Shown: positions 8,825 through 18,238, counted from the stretch's first letter. The stretch: DNA of 57,823 bases from Actinomycetota bacterium (GCA_026392355.1 JAPLCF010000035.1:1-57823); one strand, 5' to 3'. Notes: generated from the sequence alone by a model not told the origin. Translations and numbers: made by a program.

Positions 8825-10065
8825 GCCGCACCGTCCTGCTCGAGCATCAGCCCGAGCGCGAGCTCGCGGGCAGCCGCAAGACGACCAGCGAGATCCTCAG
8901 TGGGCAGGCCGGCAAGCGCCGTGTCGGTGAACGATTTGGCGAGCCCGTCGAGCACGTGTTGCAGCTCGGTGGGATCCGCAGCAAGCGTGTCGAAGGCACC
9001 GAGTACCTCGGCGGCGAAGGCGTTGCTCTGTCGCAGCTCGTCGAGGTCGACGGCCGGGCCAGCGGTCGAGGTGATGCGCTCCCAGACGAGGTCGTCGGCC
9101 TCCTGATCGTCGAGTGCGCTGCGCAGACCGGTGAGGTACTCATCGCGCACGAGCAACTCGTACAGCGGCCCACGCCCGGTGAGCGTGGCACGCAGCAGCA
9201 CGACCCGGCCATCGGCCTGCGCGACAACCCCGGCCGCGGCGCTGCGGAGCGCACGCTCGAGGTCGGCCTCGTCGTCCAGCCCCTCGATCGACACCTCGAC
9301 GGCCTCAAAGCGCACGCGGTCGAGCTCGACGCGGCGATGCTCGAGGACGCGATCACCCTCGAACTCGACAACGACAGCACCGTGCGGCCCGCGCTCGCCG
9401 GGCTTCGGCGAGCGGCCCTGCAGCGTGCCCGCGTAGATGACCGGCGGCTCGGCGTGCTCCTCGGAGTACGCGTGGATGTGCCCGAGCGCCCAGTAGTCCA
9501 TCCGTGCTGCGACGAGGTCGGCCACGGTGCAGGGCGCGTACGTGCCGTGCCCCTCGCGCTCACCGAGCGAGCAGTGCAGCACGCCGACGTGCAGGCCCGG
9601 TGCATCGCCGCGCGCGAACTTGAGGGCCAGGTTCTCGGACACCTCGCGTTTGCCAAACGAGACGCCGTGCACCGTCACCGGACCACCCGGGAGATCGAGC
9701 GTTTCGCTCGTCGGTACGTCCTTGCGGAACACGTGCACGCCCTCGAGCCCGGCCAGCGGCGAGCGGCCGCTGAGCGGATCGTGGTTGCCGTGCACGGCGA
9801 ACACGCGAATGCCACGCTCCTGGAGACGCTCGATGCCGCGGCGCACGCGAGAGCGCCCACGCGGCGTGCCATCAGCGCGATCAAAGAGGTCGCCGCTGAG
9901 CACGAGGAACTCCGCCTCTTCCTCGAGGCAGCAGTCGATCAGCGCATCCCACGCCTCGAGTGAGGCGTCGCGCATCGTCTCGGCGAAGCCCTCCCGCAGC
10001 GTCCCGATGCCCACGAAGGGGCTGTCGAGGTGCAGATCGGCGGCGTGGATGAAGCGTCGTGGCAT
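8821..10065 (-). CDS. YhaO/SbcD-like DNA repair exonuclease (metallophosphoesterase)
   Basis: 414 aa. Calcineurin-like phosphoesterase motifs in order: D-x-H in AADLHLDSP (residues 8-16), SGDLFDRAD, the GNHD box in VHGNHDPLS, and the H-x-H in GHIHAY. The C-terminal extension is typical of YhaO/Mre11-type nucleases. It is expected to be the Mn-dependent nuclease subunit working with the ATPase encoded just downstream (4-nt overlap). The ATG at 10065 has neither an obvious SD nor a clean TANNNT at the leaderless spacing, so the start is less certain than the family. Confidence 0.88.
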   Translation of the reverse strand: MPRRFIHAADLHLDSPFVGIGTLREGFAETMRDASLEAWDALIDCCLEEEAEFLVLSGDLFDRADGTPRGRSRVRRGIERLQERGIRVFAVHGNHDPLSGRSPLAGLEGVHVFRKDVPTSETLDLPGGPVTVHGVSFGKREVSENLALKFARGDAPGLHVGVLHCSLGEREGHGTYAPCTVADLVAARMDYWALGHIHAYSEEHAEPPVIYAGTLQGRSPKPGERGPHGAVVVEFEGDRVLEHRRVELDRVRFEAVEVSIEGLDDEADLERALRSAAAGVVAQADGRVVLLRATLTGRGPLYELLVRDEYLTGLRSALDDQEADDLVWERITSTAGPAVDLDELRQSNAFAAEVLGAFDTLAADPTELQHVLDGLAKSFTDTALAGLPTEDLAGRLAAARELALGLMLEQDGAA

Positions 10066-10157
10066 GCGTGAGGCTCAGGCGAGAGGCGTACGACGTGCTG
10101 TCGTGCGCCCCTCGCCGAACCTTACGCAGGAGTCCGGCTTGCGCCGGGCCGAGCGGA
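10066..10157. other. Intergenic gap between two same-strand genes
   Basis: 92 bp between the HdeD-like gene stop and the nuclease start, both on the minus strand. No strong hairpin with a T-tract and no ORF is visible; it probably holds the nuclease promoter and the end of the HdeD-like transcript. Confidence 0.4.
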
Positions 10158-10736
10158 CTAGACCGAGTCGCTCTCGGCGATCTTCTTGGCGGCCATGCCG
10201 GCGGTGATCATCATGATCCCGTCGAACAACAGCTGGATGCCGACGAGCAGGCCGATCGCCCACGCTGCCGACGACGGCAGTTCGGCGATCACGAGCACGG
10301 CGATCGCAACGGCGAGCACACCGTTGACGATCGTCCAGCCGGCGTTCGGCACCTGACCGCGTGCGCCGATACCCGCGATGATGCGGAACAGGCCAATGAC
10401 GAGGAAGAAGATCGCCAGGACCCATGTGAGCGTGATCGTGCCGCTGACGGGATTGGCGATCAACCAGACACCGGCGATCACGTAGATGATCGCAACGATG
10501 AAGCTCCAAATGCGGTGGCCGGTCGTACCGCGCGAGATCGCCTCGGCGACGTAGGCAACAGCGCCGACCAGCAGCAGGATGCCGACGAGCAGCGTGATCG
10601 TCACCGACGCGAGCGGCGGGACGATGATCGCAATCAGGCCGAGAACGGCGCTGATGATGCCCGCGGTCAGCAGGAGCTTCCAGCTCTTCGCGAGGGCGGT
10701 CTTGATTTCGGGGGGCATTCCGGGTACTGCAGACAT
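10158..10736 (-). CDS. HdeD-family (DUF308) membrane protein
   Basis: 192 aa with six hydrophobic helices arranged as repeated pairs, the layout of HdeD/DUF308 proteins, for example the AGIISAVLGLIAIIVPP segment near residues 25-41. E. coli HdeD contributes to acid resistance at high cell density; in actinobacteria the role is unproven. A good Shine-Dalgarno, AGGAGG, precedes the ATG by about 8 nt (forward strand cctcct near 10743-10748), so unlike most operon-leading genes here it is not leaderless. Divergent from the membrane-protein gene at 10819. Confidence 0.85.
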   Translation of the reverse strand: MSAVPGMPPEIKTALAKSWKLLLTAGIISAVLGLIAIIVPPLASVTITLLVGILLLVGAVAYVAEAISRGTTGHRIWSFIVAIIYVIAGVWLIANPVSGTITLTWVLAIFFLVIGLFRIIAGIGARGQVPNAGWTIVNGVLAVAIAVLVIAELPSSAAWAIGLLVGIQLLFDGIMMITAGMAAKKIAESDSV

Positions 10737-10818
10737 AGGGGGTCCTCCTGGGGTTGGTCCACCTTGCGCGTACGCCAGATGACGCGCGAATCCTGCCCTT
10801 CCCCTGTACGGTGCCGAT

Positions 10819-11838
10819 GTGCGAAAACCGCAGATCCTGATCAGCGCCGATGCCGGCGAGCGCCTTGAGCTGATGCTCGTCGCGGCGGTCGCGACCGTGC
10901 TCGGAATCCGCGCGTTCCTCGCGGCGACGGGCTATCCGCAGGTCGGCGGGAGCGGACTGCATATCGCGCACCTGCTGTGGGGCGGGCTCGGCCTTGCGAT
11001 CGCGCTGATCATCTCGATGAGCGTCCTCGGCCGCCGCTCCAAGACGCTGGCCGCGCTGATCGGCGGCCTCGGCTTCGGCTTCTTCATCGACGAGGTCGGC
11101 AAGTTCGTCACGTCGACAAACGACTACTTCTACAAGCCGGCGATCGGACTGATCTACATCACCTTCGTGGCGATCGCGCTCGTGCTGCGCTTCGTGCGCA
11201 CGCGCCACACCTCACCGAACGCGGCACTCGCCAATGCGCTCGAGCTGATCGCCGATGCGCACACCAACGGACTGAGCCCCGACGAGCAGGTGCGCATCCT
11301 CGAACTGCTCCGCGTCTCTGGCGACCAATCGCCCATCGTCACCGCTCTGCACGAGGCGGTCGCGGATGCGCCGACGTCGTTCGATGCGCCCAACCCGTAC
11401 GAGCGCCTCAAGGCCTGGCTGGCCCGTCGGTACGAGCGCATCGCCGTGTCACGGGCCTTCATCGGCGTGGTGATCGCCTTTTCGATCGTCTTCTTGCTCG
11501 TGTCGGTACCCTCGATCGCGATCAGCGTCGGTGCGCTGCTCGTCGGCAGCACGTTGGTGGCATCGAAGACCTTGGTGCTCACGTTGATCGCGAGTGCGCT
11601 GGTCACGGCCGCGACCCTCGTCGGCGTGGTGCAGCTCGCGCGCCGCAGGCGCATCCGCGGCCTGGAATGGCTGCGCACCTCAATGGCGCTGTCGATCCTG
11701 ATCGCGTCGCCGATCGAGTTCTGGACCAAGGAGTTCGCCGCGCTCCCGGGCTTCCTCGCGACGCTGATCGCCTACGGCGCGCTGGGCTACGCGATTGGCC
11801 GTGAGCGCGAGCGGGCGGATGTACCGCCCTCCGGCTAG
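10819..11838 (+). CDS. Conserved polytopic membrane protein of unknown function
   Basis: 339 aa from GTG, 6 nt after TACGGT (10807-10812), a leaderless arrangement. About eight hydrophobic segments: three or four in the N-terminal half, a soluble middle (roughly residues 130-210), then four more. The segment GFGFFIDEVGKFVT near residues 91-104 is striking: charged residues (D, E, K) lie in a hydrophobic context with Gly/Phe packing. I recall this type of protein from other actinobacteria but know no function. Its TAG stop forms the first three bases of the next gene's -10 hexamer. Confidence 0.7.
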   Translation: MRKPQILISADAGERLELMLVAAVATVLGIRAFLAATGYPQVGGSGLHIAHLLWGGLGLAIALIISMSVLGRRSKTLAALIGGLGFGFFIDEVGKFVTSTNDYFYKPAIGLIYITFVAIALVLRFVRTRHTSPNAALANALELIADAHTNGLSPDEQVRILELLRVSGDQSPIVTALHEAVADAPTSFDAPNPYERLKAWLARRYERIAVSRAFIGVVIAFSIVFLLVSVPSIAISVGALLVGSTLVASKTLVLTLIASALVTAATLVGVVQLARRRRIRGLEWLRTSMALSILIASPIEFWTKEFAALPGFLATLIAYGALGYAIGRERERADVPPSG

Positions 11839-11847
11839 GGTTTCCCC

Positions 11848-12426
11848 ATGCGCCACGTGCCCGACCGCCTCGACCAGGACCGCGCGCTGTTGCTCGTCGT
11901 CGACGTGCAAGAGGCCTTTCGGCCGCACATCGACGGCTGGGGCGCGATGGTCGCCCACTGCGACGCGCTGATCAAGGGCTGCGTCGCCCTCGACGTGCCG
12001 ATCATCGTCACCGAGCAGTATCCGAAGGGCCTCGGCCACACGATCGAGGAACTCGCCGAGGGACTGATCGGGGTCACGCCGATCGAGAAGCGCTCGTTCT
12101 CGTCGCTCGGCGTGCCGGAGACGCTCGACCAGCTCGAGCAGTTTGGCCGCGACCAGATCATCGTCTGCGGCATCGAGGCGCACGTCTGCGTGCAGCAATC
12201 CGTCGCCGACATCCTGCGCGGCGGTCGTCAGGCGCACGTAGCGCTCGACGCGATTGCGAGCCGCACGTCGTCGAGTCGCGAGGTCGGCGTGCGCCGCATG
12301 CGCGCGGCCGGCATGGTGCCGAGCGGCGTCGAGCTGGCGCTGTTCGAGATGATGGTCGGCGCCGACCACCCGCAGTTCAAGACGATCTCGGGCCTCGTCC
12401 GCGATCTCCCCCAGTCCTTCTCCTGA
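11848..12426 (+). CDS. Isochorismatase-fold cysteine hydrolase
   Basis: 192 aa. The catalytic triad is readable: D19 in VVDVQ, K81 in IEKRSFS and C114 in AHVCVQQS. This is the triad of isochorismatase/nicotinamidase-like hydrolases. A VTEQYPKG segment is typical of the small YcaC/isochorismatase-domain branch, whose substrates are often unknown. The TAGGGT hexamer (11836-11841) formed partly by the upstream stop codon sits 6 nt before the ATG, suggesting its own leaderless transcript. A glutathione-S-transferase-like gene follows after 10 nt with a clear SD. Confidence 0.85.
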   Translation: MRHVPDRLDQDRALLLVVDVQEAFRPHIDGWGAMVAHCDALIKGCVALDVPIIVTEQYPKGLGHTIEELAEGLIGVTPIEKRSFSSLGVPETLDQLEQFGRDQIIVCGIEAHVCVQQSVADILRGGRQAHVALDAIASRTSSSREVGVRRMRAAGMVPSGVELALFEMMVGADHPQFKTISGLVRDLPQSFS

Positions 12427-12436
12427 GGAGCCCGCG

Positions 12437-13087
12437 ATGAGCATCACCCTGCATACGCACCCGTTCTCGTCGAATGGTCAGAAGGCGCAGCTGATGCTCG
12501 ACGTCCTCGGGCTCGACTACACGGTGCTCGAGGTGCCCTTTGAGGTCGAGCGCATTGAGTGGCACACAGCCGTCAACCCGATGGGCGGCATCCCCGCGCT
12601 CGTCGACGACGGCTTCAAGCTCGCCGAGTCGAACACGATCTTGCGCTACCTCGCCGATCGCGAAGGACGCGAGGACCTGTATCCGCGTGACGCCAAGGAG
12701 CGCGCGACGATCGACTGGGTGCTCGATCTGTGGGCGCTCGTCGTGCGGCCGGCGCTGTTCTCCTACGAGGCCGCGCAGTACGGCATCGTGCTCGGCACCG
12801 GCGCGTTCTCCAAGGATGCGGCGCCGGAGGATGAGGTCCAGAAGAAGTTCAACGCCGTGGTGCCGAAGCTGAACCAAGCGATGCAGGTGCTCGACCCCGT
12901 CGGCCCGTGGGCATGCCTCGGCCACCGCACGATCGCCGACATCGCCGCCACGCCGGTGCTCCATCGCGTCGCCAACGCGCCGGTCGATCTGAGCCAGGTG
13001 CCGCGCCTGCAGGCCTGGGCCGACGCGTGCCTCGCGATGCCGGAGTGGCAGACACTGATTCCGACCAGCGGCGTGCCCATCCGGTAG
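12437..13087 (+). CDS. Glutathione S-transferase-like protein
   Basis: 216 aa. The thioredoxin-fold N-domain (residues 1-80) has the LYTH-like start ITLHTHPFSSNGQK, a cis-proline context in GGIPALVDDG and AESNTILRYL for the thiol-binding loop; an all-helical C-domain follows. Most actinobacteria use mycothiol rather than glutathione, so the thiol and substrate are uncertain. GAGGAG lies 7-12 nt before the ATG, so translation is SD-led within the operon with the isochorismatase-fold gene. A second GST-like gene lies at 15813-16460 on the other strand. Confidence 0.82.
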   Translation: MSITLHTHPFSSNGQKAQLMLDVLGLDYTVLEVPFEVERIEWHTAVNPMGGIPALVDDGFKLAESNTILRYLADREGREDLYPRDAKERATIDWVLDLWALVVRPALFSYEAAQYGIVLGTGAFSKDAAPEDEVQKKFNAVVPKLNQAMQVLDPVGPWACLGHRTIADIAATPVLHRVANAPVDLSQVPRLQAWADACLAMPEWQTLIPTSGVPIR

Positions 13088-13096
13088 CGTCGCCGC

Positions 13097-14107
13097 ATGG
13101 AAGCCACGCCCCGACGCCACCCGCGATTGCGCATCGCCGCGCTCGTGATTGCCGCGGTGCTCGGTGCGCTGATCGTGATCGCCCTCGCGCTTGCGCTCAT
13201 CCCTGAGTCGCCGGGTGACGTCGCCTCGCATCCCAACCCAGCGGCCGACTACGCCACGGCGGTCGAACGGTTCGACGCGATCGCCGCCGAGGAGCAGCAG
13301 GGTGTCTTCGCGCCGTGCAAGTCCCACCTGCTCACGCATGGCAGCCAGACCGCGGTCTCGGTCGTGCTCTTCCACGGCTGGTCGAACTGCCCACGCCAAT
13401 TCCTCGAGTTCGGCCAACAGCTGTACGACCAGGGCGCCAACGTCCTGATCCTGCGGGAGCCCCACCACGGCTTGGCCGACGCGTCCGGCAAGCACATCGG
13501 TGCGATCAACAACCTCGGCGGCATCACCGCTGAGGGCCTGCGTCAGTACACGGAGCAATCGGTCGATATCGCCGACGGTCTCGGACGCGAGCGTCGTGTC
13601 CTCGGTCTCTCAATGGGCGGCATCCTCGCCGCGTGGGTCGCGCAGAACCGGCCCGACGTCGAACGTGTGGTCGCGGTCGCACCGGCACTGCAGCTGGCCG
13701 CCATCCCCGGCTTCGCCAACCCACTCTTCGCCAACGCCTTCGGCCGCCTGCCGAACATCTCGATCGCGGGCAGCGATCCCACCACGCTCAAGCACCAGTA
13801 CAACGGCACCTCAACACACTCGCTCGCCTCGATGCTCCTGCTCGGACGCGCGGTTCGTGAGCAGGCGGCGGCAACGGCGCCAGCCGTCAAGACGATCGCC
13901 GTCGACACGAATGACAACGACGACGTGATCGTCAACTCCGCGGTGGACCAACTAGCCGCCGACTGGACTGCACACGGCGCCACCGTCACGACCTTTGTCT
14001 TCCCGAAGTCCGACGGCCTCGCCCACGACGTCATTGACGTGCAGAACGCGCAGGCGAATCCAGGGCTGGTCTACCCGATCCTGCTCGACCAGCTCGGCTT
14101 CGGCTAG
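13097..14107 (+). CDS. Membrane-anchored alpha/beta hydrolase
   Basis: 336 aa. An N-terminal hydrophobic segment (about residues 11-36) after basic residues should anchor the protein or act as a signal. The hydrolase core shows the oxyanion segment LFHGWSNCP (91-99), the nucleophile elbow GLSMG with Ser172, and a late acid/histidine region in DGLAHDVID near the C-terminus. It is probably an esterase/lipase acting at or outside the membrane; the substrate is unknown. TAGCGT (13085-13090), which includes the stop codon of the GST gene, lies 6 nt before the ATG. Its TAG stop shares CTAG with the convergent gene. Confidence 0.82.
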   Translation: MEATPRRHPRLRIAALVIAAVLGALIVIALALALIPESPGDVASHPNPAADYATAVERFDAIAAEEQQGVFAPCKSHLLTHGSQTAVSVVLFHGWSNCPRQFLEFGQQLYDQGANVLILREPHHGLADASGKHIGAINNLGGITAEGLRQYTEQSVDIADGLGRERRVLGLSMGGILAAWVAQNRPDVERVVAVAPALQLAAIPGFANPLFANAFGRLPNISIAGSDPTTLKHQYNGTSTHSLASMLLLGRAVREQAAATAPAVKTIAVDTNDNDDVIVNSAVDQLAADWTAHGATVTTFVFPKSDGLAHDVIDVQNAQANPGLVYPILLDQLGFG

Positions 14108-15759
14108 GGCGCGCAGGTCGCGTCGGTCGCCGGCGCGTCGAAGATGCGCTCGACGAGCAGGTCCGCGCGCTGTGTGGCCTTGAGTCCGAACCCACCCGCA
14201 GAAATCGCACGCAACACCGTCTGCCCGTCAGGGCCGGGCTGGATGCAGTCGATCACGCCACTCGTCGCCCAGTACGGCATCCAGCGCACGCGCAGCGTGT
14301 AGAGGCCGGGCTCGGTGACCGTGCCGCGCAGCATGTCGTGCTCCTGACTGAGAACCTTCGCGGTGCCAGGGCCCGTCATTAGCGGTGTCGGATCGGGCAA
14401 TTCGTAGATCGTCCAGGCACCACGCTTGGCGGCGATCTCGAGGCCGGAGGTACCGGAGCGCAGCAGCGTGGCCTCGGCCTTGGCTCCCTCACTATCGAGC
14501 TTCGTCTGCGGCAGCAGCACGTATCGCACCGCGCGCGAGCGCAGCCACTGCTGATACTCGATCGGCGTGATCGTCTTCTGGTACAGCACGGGGTTATCGG
14601 CGAGATCGACCTGGCGGTACCAGCCACGCACGAGCGCATAGCCCGCCTCCGGGATCCAGAACGCCTCCCAGCGCCCAGCCGTCTGCACCACCTCGACGCG
14701 ATAGTCAGGCGTCTGATGCGCGTCGAGGAATGCGACAGCAGGCTGCCAGAAGACCGACTGCGTGGGGCGCGAGTCGGTGCGCGTGACCGCGTCGTACAGA
14801 TCGGGCAGCGCGCCGTAGGCAAAGGAGCCGACCAGCGCGAGGACGACGAGCAGGCGCGGCCGCCAGCGCTGCACGCCGGCTGCGACGACGAGGATCGGGA
14901 AGACGAGGTAGCGCAGACGCGCGAGGTTGTCACCGACCGGCGTCGGAATCGCGTAGAGCAGGAGCGCTCCAACGGCCCAGACAATCAGGAGCCACATGAT
15001 CAGGTGCGTCTCGGGGCGGCGACGCGCCAAGGCAATGCCGAGGATCGACACGCCGAGGACCGCCAACAGGTGGCCGACCAAGAACGGGTAGACGCCATCG
15101 GTGGGGAACAGGTACCCAATCGCCGCCTGCACGATCACGAGCACGCCCAGCCACGCACCAACGACGAACGTGCGCGGATCAAAGCGGCGATGTTCCAGCC
15201 AGACCGCGCCGAGGATCAACGCGAGGAACACAAAGGCGAGTGGGCTAAGCCCCAGCGTGATCGCACCGAGCAGTCCACCGACGACATGACGGTGGCGCTG
15301 CAGAGCCAGTAGGCAGGCGAGCATCGCTGCCGCGCCGATCGCGTAGGCATAGCCGCCGGTGAACAACGGACCGAGCGCGAGCAGCCCGAACGCTCGCGCG
15401 CCCCACGAGGCCTGCGCACCCCAGCGCTGCACGACGATCACCGCGAAGAGTGCCGCCGAGCCCACGGCGGAGATCAGCGCGAGCGTCGCGGGTCCGATCA
15501 ACTCCTGCGGCAGGTAGACGAGCACCGAGTACGAGATCAGCGGGTACTCGCCGCCGTACCAGAAGTTGTCCCACAGGACCGCGTCGCGCTCGACGAGCAG
15601 CGCGCGGTAGAGATGCGCGGAGGCATCGTCGGGCGGCGGCAGGAGATTCGTCACCGCAAGCGCGCCGAACAGGCAGATCAGCGCGGCGAACACCGCCTCG
15701 CGCCAGACCGTCGGCACGCGGACGTACCACGCCCGCGAGGTCTCGAGATACGCGCTCAT
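14104..15759 (-). CDS. Large polytopic membrane protein, GT-C-like
   Basis: 551 aa. About ten transmembrane helices in the first 350 residues are followed by a soluble C-terminal domain of about 200 residues. The overall plan resembles GT-C glycosyltransferases and the '6-pyruvoyl-tetrahydropterin-synthase-related' membrane proteins of actinobacteria; an NLLPPPDDASAH segment near residue 39 could be the first periplasmic acidic loop. I cannot identify donor or acceptor. TACCCT lies 8 nt before the ATG (reverse strand). It converges on the alpha/beta hydrolase, sharing the stop tetranucleotide CTAG. Confidence 0.65.
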   Translation of the reverse strand: MSAYLETSRAWYVRVPTVWREAVFAALICLFGALAVTNLLPPPDDASAHLYRALLVERDAVLWDNFWYGGEYPLISYSVLVYLPQELIGPATLALISAVGSAALFAVIVVQRWGAQASWGARAFGLLALGPLFTGGYAYAIGAAAMLACLLALQRHRHVVGGLLGAITLGLSPLAFVFLALILGAVWLEHRRFDPRTFVVGAWLGVLVIVQAAIGYLFPTDGVYPFLVGHLLAVLGVSILGIALARRRPETHLIMWLLIVWAVGALLLYAIPTPVGDNLARLRYLVFPILVVAAGVQRWRPRLLVVLALVGSFAYGALPDLYDAVTRTDSRPTQSVFWQPAVAFLDAHQTPDYRVEVVQTAGRWEAFWIPEAGYALVRGWYRQVDLADNPVLYQKTITPIEYQQWLRSRAVRYVLLPQTKLDSEGAKAEATLLRSGTSGLEIAAKRGAWTIYELPDPTPLMTGPGTAKVLSQEHDMLRGTVTEPGLYTLRVRWMPYWATSGVIDCIQPGPDGQTVLRAISAGGFGLKATQRADLLVERIFDAPATDATCAP

Positions 15760-15812
15760 CCAGTCACAGGGTACGCGTCGAACCGCGAAACCCCTCGTCG
15801 TTCACCGCAACG

Positions 15813-16460
15813 TCACGACGCGCTGAGCGAGCCGCCTTCGTCTTCGACCGCCTTGCGGCAGCCCGGGCGGGCGAGCACAGCGTTGTAGTGCGCGGCGATC
15901 GACGGCACCGTCCACCAGTTTGCGTCGCCCTCAAGCTCTGTGCCCCACGAGGACAGCATCGCGAGGTAGATATCGGCGATCGTGAACGCCCCACCGAGCA
16001 GAAACGGGCCACTGCCAAGCTGCTTGGCGATCTCGTCACGCAGCGCCGTCAGTTCCACCACGGCGGCGGCCACGACAGCATCGGCGCCGTTTGCGTCAGC
16101 CGTATGCCGCGCCGGATAGAAGAAGCGTAGGTACGCGGCCTGCACGGTGTTCGTCAGGAACATCAGCCAACGCATGGCCTCGGCGCGCTCGGGCGTGCCA
16201 ACCTTCGGGATCAGGTCGTGATCAGGAAACGCATCGGCGAGATGCAGGCAGATTGCGGCCGACTCCGTCAGCACGAGTTCGTTGTGCTTGAGCGTCGGCA
16301 CCTTGCCGAACGGGCTCATCTCCAGGTAGCCGGCGGGCGACGTCGGCACGCCATCGTCGGTGCGCTCCACCAGCACGAAGTCGTAGAGGGTGCCGATCTC
16401 CTCCAGAACCATGTGGGGAGCGGTGGTGGCGGTGCCGGGGATGCCGTATAGGGTGATCAT
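15813..16460 (-). CDS. Glutathione S-transferase-like protein
   Basis: 215 aa. The N-terminal thioredoxin-like domain has LYGIPGTATTAPH, the SPFGKVPTLKH segment with cis-Pro and LTESAAICLHLAD; the C-terminal domain is helical with the conserved GAFTIADIYLA N-capping box. This is a stronger GST match than the protein at 12437. Leaderless promoter likely: TACGCT (reverse, 16467-16472) lies 6 nt before the ATG. Divergent from the permease gene at 16533, with 72 bp between starts. Confidence 0.85.
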   Translation of the reverse strand: MITLYGIPGTATTAPHMVLEEIGTLYDFVLVERTDDGVPTSPAGYLEMSPFGKVPTLKHNELVLTESAAICLHLADAFPDHDLIPKVGTPERAEAMRWLMFLTNTVQAAYLRFFYPARHTADANGADAVVAAAVVELTALRDEIAKQLGSGPFLLGGAFTIADIYLAMLSSWGTELEGDANWWTVPSIAAHYNAVLARPGCRKAVEDEGGSLSAS

Positions 16461-16532
16461 GGGTTAAGCGTAGCGACCATCGTGGCTCGAAATCCCGCGA
16501 GGGCCGGTCACCCCCCGCTCTACGATCCGTCT

Positions 16533-17522
16533 ATGCACCGCACGCCGGACGTCGACGCGAAGCGGAGCGGACACCGCGAGTTGATCCTGCCGCTGACGCT
16601 GCTCGCCGTGGCGATCATCGTCGTGCTCGGCGCGCATTTGACTGGCTGGACCGCGGCGGCCGGCGTCGCGGCATTCGCGACGGTCTTTCTCTCGATCGTC
16701 GTGCAGGCGACGCCCTTTCTCGTCCTCGGCATCCTCCTCTCGGCCGCGATCGTGGCGTTCGTGCCGGCCACCGTTCTGGAACGCGCGCTGCCACGCAATC
16801 GCGCACTTGCCGTGCCGGTCGCAGGTGCCGCCGGCATCCTGCTCCCCGGCTGCGAGTGCGCCTCTGTGCCGGTCGCCAGCGGGCTGATGCGCAAGGGCGT
16901 CACGCCCGCGGCCGCCCTGACGTTCTTGCTCGCCGCGCCGGCCGTCAACCCGATTGTGCTGGTAGCGACGTGGGTTGCCTTTCCGAACGACCATCGGATG
17001 GTGCTCGCTCGGCTGCTGGCGTCACTGGGAGCCGCGATCGGTATCGGCTGGCTGTGGATCGCCCTCGGTCGTGCCGAGTGGCTACGGCTACCCAAGCCCC
17101 GTAGCGGCGATGCGCACGCGTCGCACTGGCTCGTGTTCCGCCACGCCGCCGTACACGATTTTCTCCACGCGGGTGGGTTTCTGATCGTCGGTGGGCTGAT
17201 CTCGGCGGTGATCAACGTGGTGCTGCCGACGACCTGGGTTGATTCGCTCGCCGAGCAGGTCATCCTCGGCGTGCTCGTGATGGCACTCCTCGCTGTCGTG
17301 ATGTGTATCTGCAGCGAGGCAGACGCCTTCGTCGCCGCGAGCTTCACACAGTTCAGCCCGACGGCACAACTGACGTTCATGGTCGTGGGGCCGATGGTCG
17401 ACCTCAAGTTGATCGCGATGCAGGCCGGCTTCTTCGGTCGTGCCTTCGCGGTGCGCTTTGCGCCGGCGGTGTTCGTCTGCGCTGTCGTCGCGAGCGCCGT
17501 CGTGGGCTGGGTGCTCTTTTGA
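16533..17522 (+). CDS. YcgR-like (DUF318/ArsP_1) permease
   Basis: 329 aa from ATG, 6 nt after TACGAT (16521-16526); a GTG 17 codons upstream is less likely because it would place that hexamer inside the gene. Eight or more membrane helices in two homologous halves, with the family hallmark PGCECASVPVASGLM near residues 105-119 in the first half and MCICSEADAFVAA in the second. The paired Cys-Glu-Cys and Cys-x-Cys elements inside membrane segments are characteristic of the predicted DUF318 permeases. In Bacillus the homologue YcgR belongs to the zinc-starvation (Zur) regulon. The stop overlaps the next start (TTGA). Confidence 0.83.
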   Translation: MHRTPDVDAKRSGHRELILPLTLLAVAIIVVLGAHLTGWTAAAGVAAFATVFLSIVVQATPFLVLGILLSAAIVAFVPATVLERALPRNRALAVPVAGAAGILLPGCECASVPVASGLMRKGVTPAAALTFLLAAPAVNPIVLVATWVAFPNDHRMVLARLLASLGAAIGIGWLWIALGRAEWLRLPKPRSGDAHASHWLVFRHAAVHDFLHAGGFLIVGGLISAVINVVLPTTWVDSLAEQVILGVLVMALLAVVMCICSEADAFVAASFTQFSPTAQLTFMVVGPMVDLKLIAMQAGFFGRAFAVRFAPAVFVCAVVASAVVGWVLF

Positions 17523-18238
17523 TCCGCACCGTGCAGATCGTCTTGCTCGCAGCGATGCTCGGGCTGCTGCTGCGCCTGCTCGTGCGCGGCGAGTACGTCT
17601 ACTACGTCAAGCCGGGGTTCCTCCCCGCGCTGGTCGGCTCGGCGATCGTGCTCACGCTGATGATCGTCTTCGTCGCCAAGGATGCGTGGGTCGCCGCGGG
17701 GCATGACGACCACGACGACCATCACCACGGGCACGACCACGGCGAGGACGGACACGGGCATGCCGAGCCGCGTGCGGCGCTCCTGCTCGCCCTGCCCCTG
17801 ATTGTCGTCCTGACGGTCGCGCCCGCGCCACTCGGCGCGTTCTCCGCCACGCGGAGTACCTCGGGTGCCCCACCGTCGAAGCAGAACTTCGCGGCACTGC
17901 CACCGGGCGATCCTGTCACGCTGGCCGTTCCCGACTTCGTCGACCGTGCCCGCGCGGGCGGCAGCACGCTCGCCGGGCGCGAAGTCCAACTCACCGGGTT
18001 CGTCACGCCCAACGCAGACGGCCCCTGGTGGCTCACGCGCTTCGTCATCAACTGCTGCGCCGCCGACGCGACGTCGTACCGCGTGATCGCGCGTGGCGGT
18101 CCCAAGCTGGAGGCGGATACCTGGGTATCGCTGACGGGCCACTGGGTGCGGTCAGCGGGCACGCCCGATGGCATTCCAACGCTGCAGGTTGTCGACTACG
18201 AACCAGCGCAGCCGCCAAGTAACCCGTATGCCGGTTAG
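17519..18238 (+). CDS. YcgQ-like (TIGR03943) permease-partner protein with His-rich loop
   Basis: About 239 aa from a TTG overlapping the permease stop; GTG at 17531 is the alternative start. Two N-terminal helices are followed by an exposed stretch (residues 62-81) with nine His, seven Asp/Glu and five Gly, obviously suited to bind divalent metal, then a third helix and a soluble C-domain with the CCAADA motif (Cys179, Cys180, Asp183) typical of TIGR03943. Gene order (permease then TIGR03943) equals Bacillus ycgR-ycgQ. A metal, probably zinc, transport or delivery role is inferred; no canonical Zur palindrome was found upstream. Confidence 0.8.
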   Translation: MIRTVQIVLLAAMLGLLLRLLVRGEYVYYVKPGFLPALVGSAIVLTLMIVFVAKDAWVAAGHDDHDDHHHGHDHGEDGHGHAEPRAALLLALPLIVVLTVAPAPLGAFSATRSTSGAPPSKQNFAALPPGDPVTLAVPDFVDRARAGGSTLAGREVQLTGFVTPNADGPWWLTRFVINCCAADATSYRVIARGGPKLEADTWVSLTGHWVRSAGTPDGIPTLQVVDYEPAQPPSNPYAG

